Shown here: piece by piece, positions 16,505 to 24,675 of the stretch
Layout of the letters: the number at the start of each line of letters is the position of its first letter
How positions within the stretch are numbered: position 1 is the stretch's first letter
Assembly (NCBI RefSeq): GCF_004348265.1
Contig: NZ_SMNT01000046.1
Span: 1-41,641 of the forward strand
Source: Methylobacterium segetis
GTDB taxonomy: Bacteria > Pseudomonadota > Alphaproteobacteria > Rhizobiales > Beijerinckiaceae
DNA length: 41,641 bases
Reading direction: 5' to 3'
Made by a program: the position numbers and the translations under genes
Notes under the pieces: model-generated
The model's database searches: none
Told to the model about the DNA's origin: nothing
Seen by the model: the letters and a program-made list of their open reading frames with translations, nothing else

Positions 16505-17505
16505 CCGAATTCTGGGTGTCCAGCGGCCACCATCTCGCCGGCCGCACGGAGGCCGGCGGCCTCGCCGTGACGGACGAGCTTCTCCTCGCCTATCTCGCGC
16601 GGCCGGAACTGGTGCCGCCGCCGGAGGCCTGCCCGGCGGAGCGGGCGCTGCACGCCGCCCTCCTCGCCGATCCGCGCCGTCCCGTGGCGGCCGCGGAGGT
16701 GGCTTCGCTCGCCGACGCGGACGCCGTGGAGAACTGGCAGGTGGTCCTCGCCTTCCGCGACAGGCTCCTGAGGGCGCGCTCGATCGAGGCGGCCTATCTC
16801 GACCTTGTCCGGAACGGGCTTGCCGGGACGCCGGGCCTGTTCCTGAACCAGCTCGTCCACCTCATCCTGAGGAACGCGCTGGACGGCTGCGAGGACCCCT
16901 ACACCCTGCGCGGGGCCGAACTCTTCTTCCGGCCGCAGCGGGTCTCGCTCTCGGGCGAGGCGACCGTGCTGGCCGATGCCGAGATCATCGAGGCGCGGGA
17001 GGCCGGCGCCTCGGCCTCGCCGCTGATGGCGATGTTCGGCGCCGAGCCGGCGGCCGCGCTCGACGTGATGACCGACGAGAACGCCTGGACCTACTGGAGC
17101 CGGTCCGACGCCTTCACCATGGCCCTCAACATCTCGGAGAACCCGCGCAGCCGCGACGGGCTCGCCCGGGCGATCGAGGCGTGGCTGCGCCATCTGCTGG
17201 CGCTCGAGGCGAAGGTCGAGCCGCTCGCCCGGATCGAGGAGCGGGACTGGCGCTGGTTCGTCGGCCTCGACGCGGAGGCGACCCGGATCGGCAACGCGCT
17301 CTGGCGCGGCGAGGCCGTCGAGCCGGAAGCCCTGACCCGGGTCGTCGCGTTGTTCCGCATGACGATCGCCGACACGGCGCGGATGGAGCGGGACGTCGCC
17401 GGCCACCCCATCTATCTTCTGCTCGCCATGAGCCCGGACAAGCGCGTGACCCTGAAGCCCCAGAATCTGGTCGCCGGTCTGCCCCTCGCCGGCGCGGTCG
17501 TCTGA
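16501..17505 (+). CDS. DUF6352-type formate dehydrogenase accessory protein
   Basis: A 334-residue soluble, mostly helical protein starting MTEFWVSSGHHLAGR, a hallmark N-terminus of the DUF6352 group. The segment AFRDRLLRARSIEAAYLDLVR and the Asn-containing LFLNQLVHLILRNALDG are conserved-looking helices, and the C-terminus has HPIYLLLAMSPDKRVTLKPQNL. No catalytic or metal-binding motif is apparent. It overlaps the preceding gene by ATGA, and the next gene follows after 20 bp with a strong GGGGGAGGAGG ribosome-binding site. The function is unknown. Consistent linkage to formate dehydrogenase operons suggests a dedicated accessory role. Confidence 0.78.
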   Translation: MTEFWVSSGHHLAGRTEAGGLAVTDELLLAYLARPELVPPPEACPAERALHAALLADPRRPVAAAEVASLADADAVENWQVVLAFRDRLLRARSIEAAYLDLVRNGLAGTPGLFLNQLVHLILRNALDGCEDPYTLRGAELFFRPQRVSLSGEATVLADAEIIEAREAGASASPLMAMFGAEPAAALDVMTDENAWTYWSRSDAFTMALNISENPRSRDGLARAIEAWLRHLLALEAKVEPLARIEERDWRWFVGLDAEATRIGNALWRGEAVEPEALTRVVALFRMTIADTARMERDVAGHPIYLLLAMSPDKRVTLKPQNLVAGLPLAGAVV

Positions 17506-17525
17506 GGCATGGGGGAGGAGGCCTG

Positions 17526-18035
17526 ATGCCGAAGGATCGTTTCGCCGTCGGCGTGATCGTCGCCCGGCGCAAGCTCAAGAGCCCCTGGGCCGATCATCAG
17601 TGGGTGCCGGTCGCCGCCCTGCCGGACGTGCCGGAGACCGAGCCCTGGACCCTGCTCGCCTCCGCCGAGGGCGAGGACAGGTTCTATGCGGGTGCCCACG
17701 AGGTCGGCCTGCACATCAGCGAGACCGGGCATTACCGCGACAATCTCGTCTCCGGGCGGCCCTCGCTCTGGGTCGCCCTGCGGCACGTCGCGGGCGACGC
17801 CTACGAGGTCGCCGCGGTCACCGCCGACCCCTACGAAGGCGAGGCGATGGCCGAGGGCATCGGCGAGATCGTCGAGCCCGTGGCGATGCCGGAGGCGATC
17901 CAGGCCGTCGTTGCGGAGTTCGTGGCGGCCTTCCACATCGAGCGGACCTTCGAGAAGCGCAAGCGCGACCGGGCCGACCCGGAGGCTCTGGCGCGCGGCG
18001 CCGTCGGCGGCCAGCGCGGAGGAGGCACCGAATGA
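17526..18035 (+). CDS. DUF3305 protein
   Basis: A 169-residue soluble protein of the DUF3305 family. RFAVGVIVARRKLKSPWADHQW at the start and GLHISETGHYRDNL with the YEVAAVTADPYEGEA segment are characteristic. The C-terminal tail is Arg/Lys-rich and low in complexity (FEKRKRDRADPE), which suggests a flexible interaction tail. ATG 17526 is preceded by a strong Shine-Dalgarno sequence at 17511-17521. The stop overlaps the start of the DUF3306 gene as ATGA. The pair is nearly always found next to formate dehydrogenase and TorD genes. The molecular function is unknown. Confidence 0.85.
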   Translation: MPKDRFAVGVIVARRKLKSPWADHQWVPVAALPDVPETEPWTLLASAEGEDRFYAGAHEVGLHISETGHYRDNLVSGRPSLWVALRHVAGDAYEVAAVTADPYEGEAMAEGIGEIVEPVAMPEAIQAVVAEFVAAFHIERTFEKRKRDRADPEALARGAVGGQRGGGTE

Positions 18036-18694
18036 GCGGCGCGGACTTCCTCGCGCGCTGGTCGCGTCGCAAGCGGGAGACGCGCACCGAGCCCGTCGTG
18101 CCGAGACCCGAAGGGGCGCCGCCGGACGCGGCTGCAGCGCCCGCGCCGGCCGAGGAGGCCGCGCTGACCGAGGAGGAGATCGCCGCGCTGCCCCCGCTCG
18201 ACACGCTGACGGCCGGCACGGACCTCGCGCCGTTCCTGCGCAAGGGCGTGCCGGCGCTGCTCCGCAACGCGGCCTTGCGGCGGATGTGGTCCCTCGACCC
18301 CGCGATCCGCGACTACGTCAGCGAGGCACGGGAATACGCCTACGACTGGAACGTCGCGGGCGGCGTCCCGGGCACCGGCCCCCTGCTGCCAAGTGACGAC
18401 GTGAAGGCCATGCTCGGCCGGATCTTCGGGGACAGGCCGGATGGCGAGCCCGACGCGCCACCGGCGCCGGCCGGCGAGGCCGGGCTGCCCGATCCTGGAA
18501 TGGATGATTCGGCGCCCGATCCCGAGGGCGAAGCGGCTCCGCCCGCAGCGATTGCATCCGATAACGCGGTCGATCGCACGTTGCTGCCCGAGCACGCGCA
18601 AGCCCCCGCGGAGCCCATCGAAGACTCGACTGTGAGACAGAATCCGCAATCTCTCACGCGGGTGCGACGCCATGGGGGTGCGATTCCGATTTGA
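18032..18694 (+). CDS. DUF3306 protein
   Basis: A 220-residue protein of the DUF3306 family. The N-terminal FLARWSRRKRE motif and the C-terminal RVRRHGGAIPI are the family signatures. The central block FLRKGVPALLRNAALRRMWSLDPAIRDYVSEAREYAYDWN is the conserved helical core. Long Ala/Pro/Glu-rich linkers on both sides are probably disordered. It starts as an ATGA overlap with DUF3305. Its TGA stop lies inside the inverted repeat at 18690-18704, just before the promoter of the torD-fdh operon. The function is unknown, but a role in formate dehydrogenase assembly is likely from context. Confidence 0.85.
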   Translation: MSGADFLARWSRRKRETRTEPVVPRPEGAPPDAAAAPAPAEEAALTEEEIAALPPLDTLTAGTDLAPFLRKGVPALLRNAALRRMWSLDPAIRDYVSEAREYAYDWNVAGGVPGTGPLLPSDDVKAMLGRIFGDRPDGEPDAPPAPAGEAGLPDPGMDDSAPDPEGEAAPPAAIASDNAVDRTLLPEHAQAPAEPIEDSTVRQNPQSLTRVRRHGGAIPI

Positions 18695-18704
18695 ACTGCT
18701 CAAA
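18690..18704. repeat. Inverted repeat upstream of the torD-fdh promoter
   Basis: TTTGA (18690-18694) and TCAAA (18700-18704) flank ACTGC. This resembles an FNR/Crp-type half-site pair, but the spacer between TTGA and TCAA is five bases, one fewer than the FNR consensus. It ends seven bases before the proposed -35 element, a position where an activator could bind. Confidence 0.4.
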
Positions 18705-18711
18705 AGTGAGA

Positions 18712-18746
18712 TTGCGGGCCGTTCGAACGCGTTTATAATGTGCACA
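18712..18746 (+). promoter_or_regulatory. Predicted sigma-70-type promoter of the torD-fdh operon
   Basis: A perfect TATAAT (18734-18739) is unusual in this GC-rich DNA. TTGCGG at 18712-18717 is a weak -35 with a 16-base spacer. A perfect 10-bp palindrome, CGTTCGAACG (18720-18729), fills the spacer, and an 8-bp palindrome, TGTGCACA (18739-18746), starts in the last base of the -10 box. Both are placed where a repressor could block RNA polymerase. The region sits 143 bp after DUF3306, before the torD start at 18838. The promoter is inferred from sequence only. Confidence 0.55.
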
Positions 18747-18837
18747 ATGAATTCGGTCCGCGGGGAGCGCCTGCGGGTTGAGGAGCAAGATGCTGTCGGG
18801 TGCGTTGGGTCAGGGCGTTGCCGAAGGGGGAATCGGC

Positions 18838-19422
18838 ATGGCTGCAACGGTCGACGAGATCGATCTGCTCCGCTCGCGCCAATACGACCTCCTCGCCACG
18901 CTGGTCGGCCGCGTCCCCTGTGCCCGGGTGCTGGGGCAGGTCGGCGGGCTCTCTGGCGACGGGACCACGCTCGGCCGTGCGCTGGGCCGGCTCGGGGCCG
19001 CGGCGCGGGAGGCCGATCCGCGGGCGATCGAGCGGGACCATTTCGAGACCTTCATCGGGGTCGGGCGGGGCCGCCTCCTTCCTTACGCCTCCTACTACCT
19101 GACCGGCTTCCTGAACGAGCGCCCGCTCGCCCGGGTGCGCGAGGACTTCGCGGCGCTCGGGATCGAGCGGAGCGAGTCCACGAGCGAGCCGGAGGATCAC
19201 GTCGCGATCCTCCTCGAGGTGATGGCGGGTCTCGCCTCCGGGCGGGTCGAGGCGGAGCCCGGCGCCGAGGCGCGTTTCTTCGCGCGCCACCTGCAGCCGT
19301 GGGCGCCCCGCCTCTTCGCGGATCTCGCGGAGCAGGCGGACACGGAATTCTACCGGGCTCTGGGCGAGCTCGGCCGGATCTTCCTGGAGATCGAGGCCGA
19401 AGCCTTCGCCATGGATGCCTGA
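18838..19422 (+). CDS. TorD/DmsD-family molecular chaperone
   Basis: A 194-residue all-helical protein. The segment ERDHFETFIGVGRGRLLPYASYYLTGF matches the TorD-family signature, and a second block, SEPEDHVAILLEVMAGLA, follows as in cytoplasmic chaperones of Tat-exported molybdoenzymes. It should bind the apo-catalytic subunit and/or its twin-arginine signal until the cofactor is inserted. The ATG at 18838 was chosen over earlier in-frame starts at 18778 (TTG) and 18790 (ATG) because AAGGGGG lies seven bases upstream. It is the first gene after the predicted promoter and lies 68 bp before the small Tat protein. Confidence 0.85.
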   Translation: MAATVDEIDLLRSRQYDLLATLVGRVPCARVLGQVGGLSGDGTTLGRALGRLGAAAREADPRAIERDHFETFIGVGRGRLLPYASYYLTGFLNERPLARVREDFAALGIERSESTSEPEDHVAILLEVMAGLASGRVEAEPGAEARFFARHLQPWAPRLFADLAEQADTEFYRALGELGRIFLEIEAEAFAMDA

Positions 19423-19490
19423 GCGCGCGCCGGGACCGAGCCGGCCTGCGCGAGTGATGAGACGATGAGAGACAGTCGGGAGTGACGAGA

Positions 19491-19709
19491 ATGGCCCAGG
19501 AGAAGAAAGGCGAGATCGGTCGCCGCCAGTTCTTCCGCACGCTCGGCGGCGGCTCGGCCGTCGCGGCGGCGGGCCTGCTGTCGCCGATCTCGACGAACGA
19601 GGCCCAGGCCTACGATCCAGGGTCCGAGGAGACCAAGGCGCGGTATCGGGAGACCGACCACGTCAAGGCCTTCTACCGGACGAACGGCTACGAGACGCTG
19701 AAGAAGTGA
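19491..19709 (+). CDS. Small formate dehydrogenase region Tat-signal protein
   Basis: A 72-residue protein with a twin-arginine motif, GRRQFFRTLGGGSAVAAAG, and a short mature part ending KAFYRTNGYETLKK. It matches the family annotated as formate dehydrogenase region TAT target. ATG 19491 is preceded by GGGAG with suitable spacing; a GTG three codons earlier is less likely. It sits seven bases before fdh3A, which suggests coupled expression. The mature peptide may associate with the periplasmic enzyme as a small subunit or assembly factor; this is not established. No cysteine or histidine cluster for cofactor binding is evident. Confidence 0.88.
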   Translation: MAQEKKGEIGRRQFFRTLGGGSAVAAAGLLSPISTNEAQAYDPGSEETKARYRETDHVKAFYRTNGYETLKK

Positions 19710-19716
19710 GATCGCG

Positions 19717-22659
19717 ATGCTGATCAAGCGCAAGAGCGGCGAGGCGAGCCGCACGAAACATCAGGCCGTCGCCGCCGGTCTCGCCGCAGGGGTCCTCGAC
19801 CGCCGCGCCTTCCTGCGGAAGTCCGGCCTCGCGGCGGGCGGCCTCGCCGCCGCGGGCTCGATCCAGCTCGGCGCGGTGCGCCGGGCGCAAGCCGCGGGCT
19901 CGGCCGTGAGCGGGGCCGAGGTGACGATCAAGAAGAACATCTGCACCCACTGCTCGGTCGGCTGCACGGTGACGGCCGAGGTGGTCAACGGCGTCTGGGT
20001 CGGCCAGGAGCCGTCCTACGCGAGCCCGATCAACCGCGGCACGCACTGCGCCAAGGGCGCGGCGATCCGCGAGCTCGTCCACGGCGAGCGCCGGCTCAAG
20101 TACCCGATGAAGCTCGTCGGCGGCCAGTGGACCAAGGTCTCCTGGGAGCAGGCGATCGACGAGATCGGCGACAAGATCACGGCCATCCGCGAGAAGTCGG
20201 GCTCCGATTCCGTCTACTGGCTCGGCTCGGCCAAGTTCACGAACGAGGCTTCCTACCTGTTCCGCAAGCTCGGCGCCTTCTGGGGCACGAACTCGGTCGA
20301 CCACCAGGCGCGCATCTGCCACTCGACCACGGTGGCGGGCGTGGCCAACACCTGGGGCTACGGCGCCCAGACCAACTCCTACAACGACATCCGCAATGCC
20401 AAGACCATGATCATCATGGGCGGCAATCCGGCGGAGGCGCACCCGATCTCCATGCAGCACGTGCTGTCGGGCAAGGAGATCAACCGCGCGAACATGATCG
20501 TCATCGATCCGCGCTTCACCCGCACCGCCGCGCACGCCACCGAGTACGTGCGCATCCGCTCCGGCACCGACATCCCGGTGATCTGGGGCATGCTCTGGCA
20601 CATCTTCCAGAACGGCTGGGAGGACAAGGAATTCATCCGCCAGCGCGTCTACGCGATGGACGACGTCCGCAAGGAAGTCGCCAAGTGGACGCCGGACGAG
20701 GTCGAGCGCGTCTCCGGCGTGCCGGGCGAGCAGCTCCGCCGCGTCGCCGAGATCTTCTCCAAGGAGAAGCCCGCGACCCTGATCTGGTGCATGGGCGCGA
20801 CCCAGCACACGGTCGGCACCGCGAACGTGCGCGCCTTCTGCATCCTGTGCCTCGCCACCGGCAATGTCGGCAAGCCGGGCACGGGCGCCAACATCTTCCG
20901 CGGCCACACCAACGTGCAGGGCGCCACCGATCTCGGACTCGATGTGACGACGCTGCCGCTCTATTACGGCCTCGTCGAGGGCGCCTGGAAGCACTGGGCC
21001 CGCGTCTGGGACGTCGAGTACGAGTGGCTGCAGTCGCGCTTCGATGAGATTCCGGCCAAGGGCGGCCGCAAGGCCCGCACCCGCAAGGAGAACATGGAGG
21101 CGCCGGGCATCACCTCGACGCGCTGGTTCGATGCGGTGAACCTGCCCGACGACCAGATCGACCAGAGGAGCCCGATCAAGGCGATGATGGTGTTCGGCCA
21201 CGGCGGCAACACCGTCACCCGCCTGCCGGACGCCATCGCCGGCATGAACAAGCTCGAGCTGCTCGTCGTCGCCGACCCGCACCCGACCACCTTCGCGGCG
21301 CTCGATGCGCGGCAGGACAACACCTACCTGCTGCCCATCTGCACGACGCTTGAGTGCGACGGCTCGCGCACGGCCTCGAACCGCTCGATCCAGTGGGGCG
21401 AGACGATCGTCAAGCCGGCCTTCGAGTCGAAATCCGACTACGAGGTCATCTACCGGCTCGCGACGAAGCTCGGCTTCGCCGACAAGATGTTCAAGGGCAT
21501 CAAGGTCGAGAACGGCGTTCCGTCTGCCGAGGACGTCCTGCGCGAGATCAACCGCGGCGGCTGGTCGACGGGCTATTGCGGGCAGAGCCCCGAGCGCCTC
21601 AAGGCGCACATGAAGAACCAGCACAAGTTCGACCTCGTGACGCTGCGCGCGCCCAAGGACGATCCGGAGGTCGGCGGCGACTATTACGGCCTGCCCTGGC
21701 CCTGCTGGGGCAAGCCGGAGATCCGCCACCCCGGCTCCCACATCCTCTACAACACCAACCTGCACGTGAAGGACGGCGGCGGCTGCTTCCGCGCCCGCTT
21801 CGGCGTGGAGCGCAACGGCCAGACGCTGCTCGCCGAGGATTCCTTCAGCAAGGGCTCGGACCTGACCGACGGGTATCCCGAGTTCACGATGGGCGTCTTC
21901 AAGAAGCTCGGCTGGGACAAGGACCTGACGGCCGAGGAGATGGCCATCATCACCAAGATCGGCGGCAACAACATCGACGCGGTGAGCTGGGCGACCGACC
22001 TGTCGGGCGGCATCCAGCGCGTCTGCCTCGATCACGGCGTCGTGCCCTACGGCAACGGCAAGGCCCGGGCGAATGCCTGGAACCTGCCCGACCCGGTGCC
22101 GGTGCACCGCGAGCCGATCTACACGCCGCGGCCCGACCTCGTGGCGAAATATCCGACCCGGCCGGACGACCGGCAGTTCCGCATGCCCAACATCGGCTTC
22201 TCGGTGCAGAAGGCCGCGGTGGACCGGGAGGTCGCCAAGAACTTCCCGATCATCCTGACCTCGGGCCGGCTCGTCGAGTACGAGGGCGGCGGCGAGGAGA
22301 CGCGCTCGAACCCGTGGCTCGCCGAGCTCCAGCAGGAGATGTTCGTCGAGATCAACACGAAGGACGCGGCCGACCGCGGCATCAAGGACGGCCAGTGGGT
22401 CTGGGTGTCGGGTCCCGAGGACGGCACGCAGACCAAGGTGAAGGCGCTCGTGACGGACCGCGTCGGCAAGGGCGTGGCCTTCATGCCCTTCCACTTCTCC
22501 GGCTGGTACCAGGGCAAGGACATGCGCCAGTACTACCCGGCGGGCACCGACCCGGTGGTCCTCGGCGAGAGCGTGAACACCATCACCACCTACGGTTTCG
22601 ATCCTGTGACCGGCATGCAGGAGCCGAAAGCCACCCTCTGTCAGATCCGGGCGGCGTAA
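19717..22659 (+). CDS. fdh3A: Formate dehydrogenase catalytic subunit alpha (Mo/W-bis-MGD)
   Basis: A 980-residue periplasmic formate dehydrogenase large subunit that oxidises formate to CO2. The Tat signal has RRAFLRK at residues 29-35. One [4Fe-4S] cluster is ligated by C76, C79, C83 and C111 (ICTHCSVGC ... GTHCAKG). At the active site, C201-H202 (ARICHSTTVAG) places Cys where some homologs use selenocysteine; the codon is TGC. Blocks for bis-MGD binding include MGGNPAEAHP, IDPRFTRTAAHA and WCMGATQHTVGT, and the C-terminal domain includes TSGRLVEYEGGGEETRS. Length and the Cys form match the FDH3-type membrane enzyme of Methylobacterium; whether the metal is W or Mo cannot be read from sequence. 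Confidence 0.95.
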   Translation: MLIKRKSGEASRTKHQAVAAGLAAGVLDRRAFLRKSGLAAGGLAAAGSIQLGAVRRAQAAGSAVSGAEVTIKKNICTHCSVGCTVTAEVVNGVWVGQEPSYASPINRGTHCAKGAAIRELVHGERRLKYPMKLVGGQWTKVSWEQAIDEIGDKITAIREKSGSDSVYWLGSAKFTNEASYLFRKLGAFWGTNSVDHQARICHSTTVAGVANTWGYGAQTNSYNDIRNAKTMIIMGGNPAEAHPISMQHVLSGKEINRANMIVIDPRFTRTAAHATEYVRIRSGTDIPVIWGMLWHIFQNGWEDKEFIRQRVYAMDDVRKEVAKWTPDEVERVSGVPGEQLRRVAEIFSKEKPATLIWCMGATQHTVGTANVRAFCILCLATGNVGKPGTGANIFRGHTNVQGATDLGLDVTTLPLYYGLVEGAWKHWARVWDVEYEWLQSRFDEIPAKGGRKARTRKENMEAPGITSTRWFDAVNLPDDQIDQRSPIKAMMVFGHGGNTVTRLPDAIAGMNKLELLVVADPHPTTFAALDARQDNTYLLPICTTLECDGSRTASNRSIQWGETIVKPAFESKSDYEVIYRLATKLGFADKMFKGIKVENGVPSAEDVLREINRGGWSTGYCGQSPERLKAHMKNQHKFDLVTLRAPKDDPEVGGDYYGLPWPCWGKPEIRHPGSHILYNTNLHVKDGGGCFRARFGVERNGQTLLAEDSFSKGSDLTDGYPEFTMGVFKKLGWDKDLTAEEMAIITKIGGNNIDAVSWATDLSGGIQRVCLDHGVVPYGNGKARANAWNLPDPVPVHREPIYTPRPDLVAKYPTRPDDRQFRMPNIGFSVQKAAVDREVAKNFPIILTSGRLVEYEGGGEETRSNPWLAELQQEMFVEINTKDAADRGIKDGQWVWVSGPEDGTQTKVKALVTDRVGKGVAFMPFHFSGWYQGKDMRQYYPAGTDPVVLGESVNTITTYGFDPVTGMQEPKATLCQIRAA

Positions 22660-22674
22660 GAGGACGACATCGCC

Positions 22675-23271
22675 ATGGCACGCATGAAGTTTCTCTGCGA
22701 CGCGGACCGCTGCATCGAGTGCAACGCCTGCGTCACCGCCTGCAAGAACGAGCACGAAGTGCCGTGGGGCATCAACCGCCGCCGCGTGGTGACGCTCAAC
22801 GACGGCAAGCCGGGCGAGCGCTCGGTCTCGATGGCCTGCATGCACTGCACGGACGCGCCCTGCGCCTCCGTCTGCCCCGTCAACTGCTTCTACACCACGG
22901 CGGACGCCGTGGTGCTGCACTCCAAGGACCTCTGCATCGGCTGCGGCTACTGCTTCTACGCCTGCCCCTTCGGAGCGCCGCAATATCCGCGCGTCGGCAA
23001 TTTCGGCTCGCGCGGCAAGATGGACAAGTGCACCTACTGCGCGGGCGGCCCCGAGCCCGACCTCTCGACCATCGAGTACGAGAAGTACGGCTCGAACCGC
23101 CTCGCCGAGGGCAAGCTGCCGCTCTGCGCCGAGATGTGCTCGACCAAGGCGCTGCTGGCCGGCGACGGCGAGATGATCGCCCAGATCTACAAGGAGCGCG
23201 TGATCAAGCGCGGCTACGGCTCGGGCGCGTGGGGCTGGAAGACGGCCTATCGCGAGACCGTGGCCATCTGA
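22675..23271 (+). CDS. fdh3B: Formate dehydrogenase iron-sulfur subunit beta
   Basis: A 198-residue electron-transfer subunit with cysteine motifs for four [4Fe-4S] clusters: CIECNACVTACK, CMHCTDAPCASVCP, CIGCGYCFYACP and the CTYC ... CAEMC set. It would carry electrons from the alpha subunit to the cytochrome b subunit. No signal peptide is present, so it is expected to be exported with the alpha subunit through Tat. It follows fdh3A by 15 bases with AGAGGA as ribosome-binding site. It is shorter than the FdnH type and lacks the C-terminal membrane anchor helix of that type. Confidence 0.95.
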   Translation: MARMKFLCDADRCIECNACVTACKNEHEVPWGINRRRVVTLNDGKPGERSVSMACMHCTDAPCASVCPVNCFYTTADAVVLHSKDLCIGCGYCFYACPFGAPQYPRVGNFGSRGKMDKCTYCAGGPEPDLSTIEYEKYGSNRLAEGKLPLCAEMCSTKALLAGDGEMIAQIYKERVIKRGYGSGAWGWKTAYRETVAI

Positions 23272-23290
23272 CCGGTCGATCCGGCCGGTC
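23270..23290 (+). repeat. Inverted repeat between fdh3B and fdh3C
   Basis: GACCGG (23270-23275) and CCGGTC (23285-23290) can pair around a nine-base loop. The first arm overlaps the fdh3B stop codon. It could modulate readthrough or mRNA stability between the subunit genes, but it is short and lacks a T-run. No regulatory role is shown. Confidence 0.3.
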
Positions 23291-23322
23291 TCACAGCGCG
23301 AGGACGAGGGAAGGGTAGGGCA

Positions 23323-24363
23323 ATGCGGCGGCAAACGACGCGGATCAGGACATTCGTCGCGGCGGCGATGCTCGCGGGCTTCGCGGGCACCGCCGCTCTG
23401 CCGGCGCTCGCGCAGCAATCGGCTCCGCCGACGACGACCCCGACGACGGCGCCGAACCCGACCGCGGATTCGGTCAACGAGGACATGCTGTTCAAGCAGG
23501 GTCCGAAGATCGGCGGCCGCATCTCGATCCCGGACCAGAAGGCGGCGAACCTGATCCAGCCGCAGGGGCGGGAATGGCGCGGCTTCCACGAGACCTGGAT
23601 GCCCTGGATCGGCGCCGCCGCCATCCTCGGCATGGTCGCGCTTCTGGGGCTGTTCTACTTCACCCGCGGCCGCATCCGCATGGAGCACAGCGAGGAATCG
23701 GGCCGCAAGATCCTGCGCTTCAACGGGTTCGAGCGGTTCACGCACTGGATGACGGCGACCTGCTTCATCATCCTGGCGCTGTCGGGCCTGAATTACATCT
23801 TCGGCAAGCGCCTGCTGATGCCGGTGATCGGGCCGGACGCCTTCGCCACGCTCTCGCAATGGGCGAAGTACGCGCACGTCTACCTCGCATGGCCCTTCAT
23901 GCTCGGCATCGTCTTCATGTTCGTCGTCTGGCTGCGGGACAACATCCCGAACCGGATCGACCTGCAATGGATCAAGGCGGGCGGCGGCTTCATCGGCAAG
24001 GGCCACCCCCATGCCGAGCGCTTCAATGCCGGCCAGAAGGTCGTGTTCTGGATGGTGGCGGGCTTCGGCACCGCGATGGGCGTCACGGGCCTGATGATGC
24101 TGTTCCCCTTCGCGGCGACCGACATCAACGGGATGCAGATCATGCAGGGCATCCACTCGCTGATCGGGGTCGCGTTCATCGCGGCGATCCTGGCGCACAT
24201 TTACATCGGCTCGCTCGGCATGGAGGGCGCCTACGACGCGATGGGCAGCGGCAAGGTCGATCTGGCCTGGGCGCGCGCGCACCACGACCTCTGGGTCGAG
24301 AAGGAGCAGGCCCGCACCGCGAGCGGCCCGCAATTGCGGACCCATCACGCGCCGGCCGAGTAA
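23323..24363 (+). CDS. fdh3C: Formate dehydrogenase cytochrome b556 subunit gamma
   Basis: A 346-residue membrane subunit that passes electrons from the iron-sulfur subunit to quinone. A signal-like hydrophobic N-terminus (about 1-31) is followed by a Thr/Pro-rich periplasmic stretch, then about five membrane segments (93-113, 142-162, 184-204, 239-263, 276-297). Candidate heme-b histidines are H141 (ERFTHW), H185, H278 and H292. The conserved ILRFNGFERFTHWMTA segment identifies the family. The N-terminal extension before the first core helix is longer than in enteric FdnI and typical of alphaproteobacterial FDH gamma subunits. It starts at ATG 23323 after a purine-rich leader. Confidence 0.93.
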   Translation: MRRQTTRIRTFVAAAMLAGFAGTAALPALAQQSAPPTTTPTTAPNPTADSVNEDMLFKQGPKIGGRISIPDQKAANLIQPQGREWRGFHETWMPWIGAAAILGMVALLGLFYFTRGRIRMEHSEESGRKILRFNGFERFTHWMTATCFIILALSGLNYIFGKRLLMPVIGPDAFATLSQWAKYAHVYLAWPFMLGIVFMFVVWLRDNIPNRIDLQWIKAGGGFIGKGHPHAERFNAGQKVVFWMVAGFGTAMGVTGLMMLFPFAATDINGMQIMQGIHSLIGVAFIAAILAHIYIGSLGMEGAYDAMGSGKVDLAWARAHHDLWVEKEQARTASGPQLRTHHAPAE

Positions 24364-24412
24364 CCGAGACGGGCATTCGCATGCCGGCCTGAGGCCGGGA
24401 CGGGAGACCACC

Positions 24413-24634
24413 ATGAAAGCGTTCGCTGTCGCCGTCATCTGCGCCGTGGCGATCGGCATCGCCGCCTCGTACATCCTGTCGAGCAGCCAGCGCTTCGCGT
24501 GGCAGGCTTTCTCGACCTCGTCGGCCCGGGTGTCGCAGCCCGGCACGAACCTCGTCGGTCCGCGCTGGACCGGCGACGCGACGGGTCCGCACGACGCGGT
24601 GGCGGGCGAGACCACGGCGCCGAAGCGCTCCTGA
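24413..24634 (+). CDS. Small exported or membrane-anchored protein of the fdh operon
   Basis: A 73-residue protein with a hydrophobic N-terminus (MKAFAVAVICAVAIGIAASYIL), either a signal anchor or a signal peptide, followed by a polar tail containing SARVSQPGTNLVGPRW. It lies 49 bp after fdh3C on the same strand with GGGAGACC upstream of the start, so it is probably part of the operon. I recall similar short proteins with an SSxARVxxPGxNLVG motif beside formate dehydrogenase genes in related bacteria. No function is known. A structural or assembly role for the membrane complex is possible. Confidence 0.75.
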   Translation: MKAFAVAVICAVAIGIAASYILSSSQRFAWQAFSTSSARVSQPGTNLVGPRWTGDATGPHDAVAGETTAPKRS

Positions 24635-24675
24635 GCGTTGGCGGCCTCACGGAACGAACAAGAAGGACGGAGACG

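Noticed and set aside
18691..18703. FNR box upstream of torD
   Set aside because: TTGA and TCAA are separated by five bases where FNR sites have six, so it is kept only as an inverted repeat and not called FNR.
20317..20319. Possible selenocysteine codon at the formate dehydrogenase active site
   Set aside because: The codon is TGC, so the residue is ordinary cysteine.
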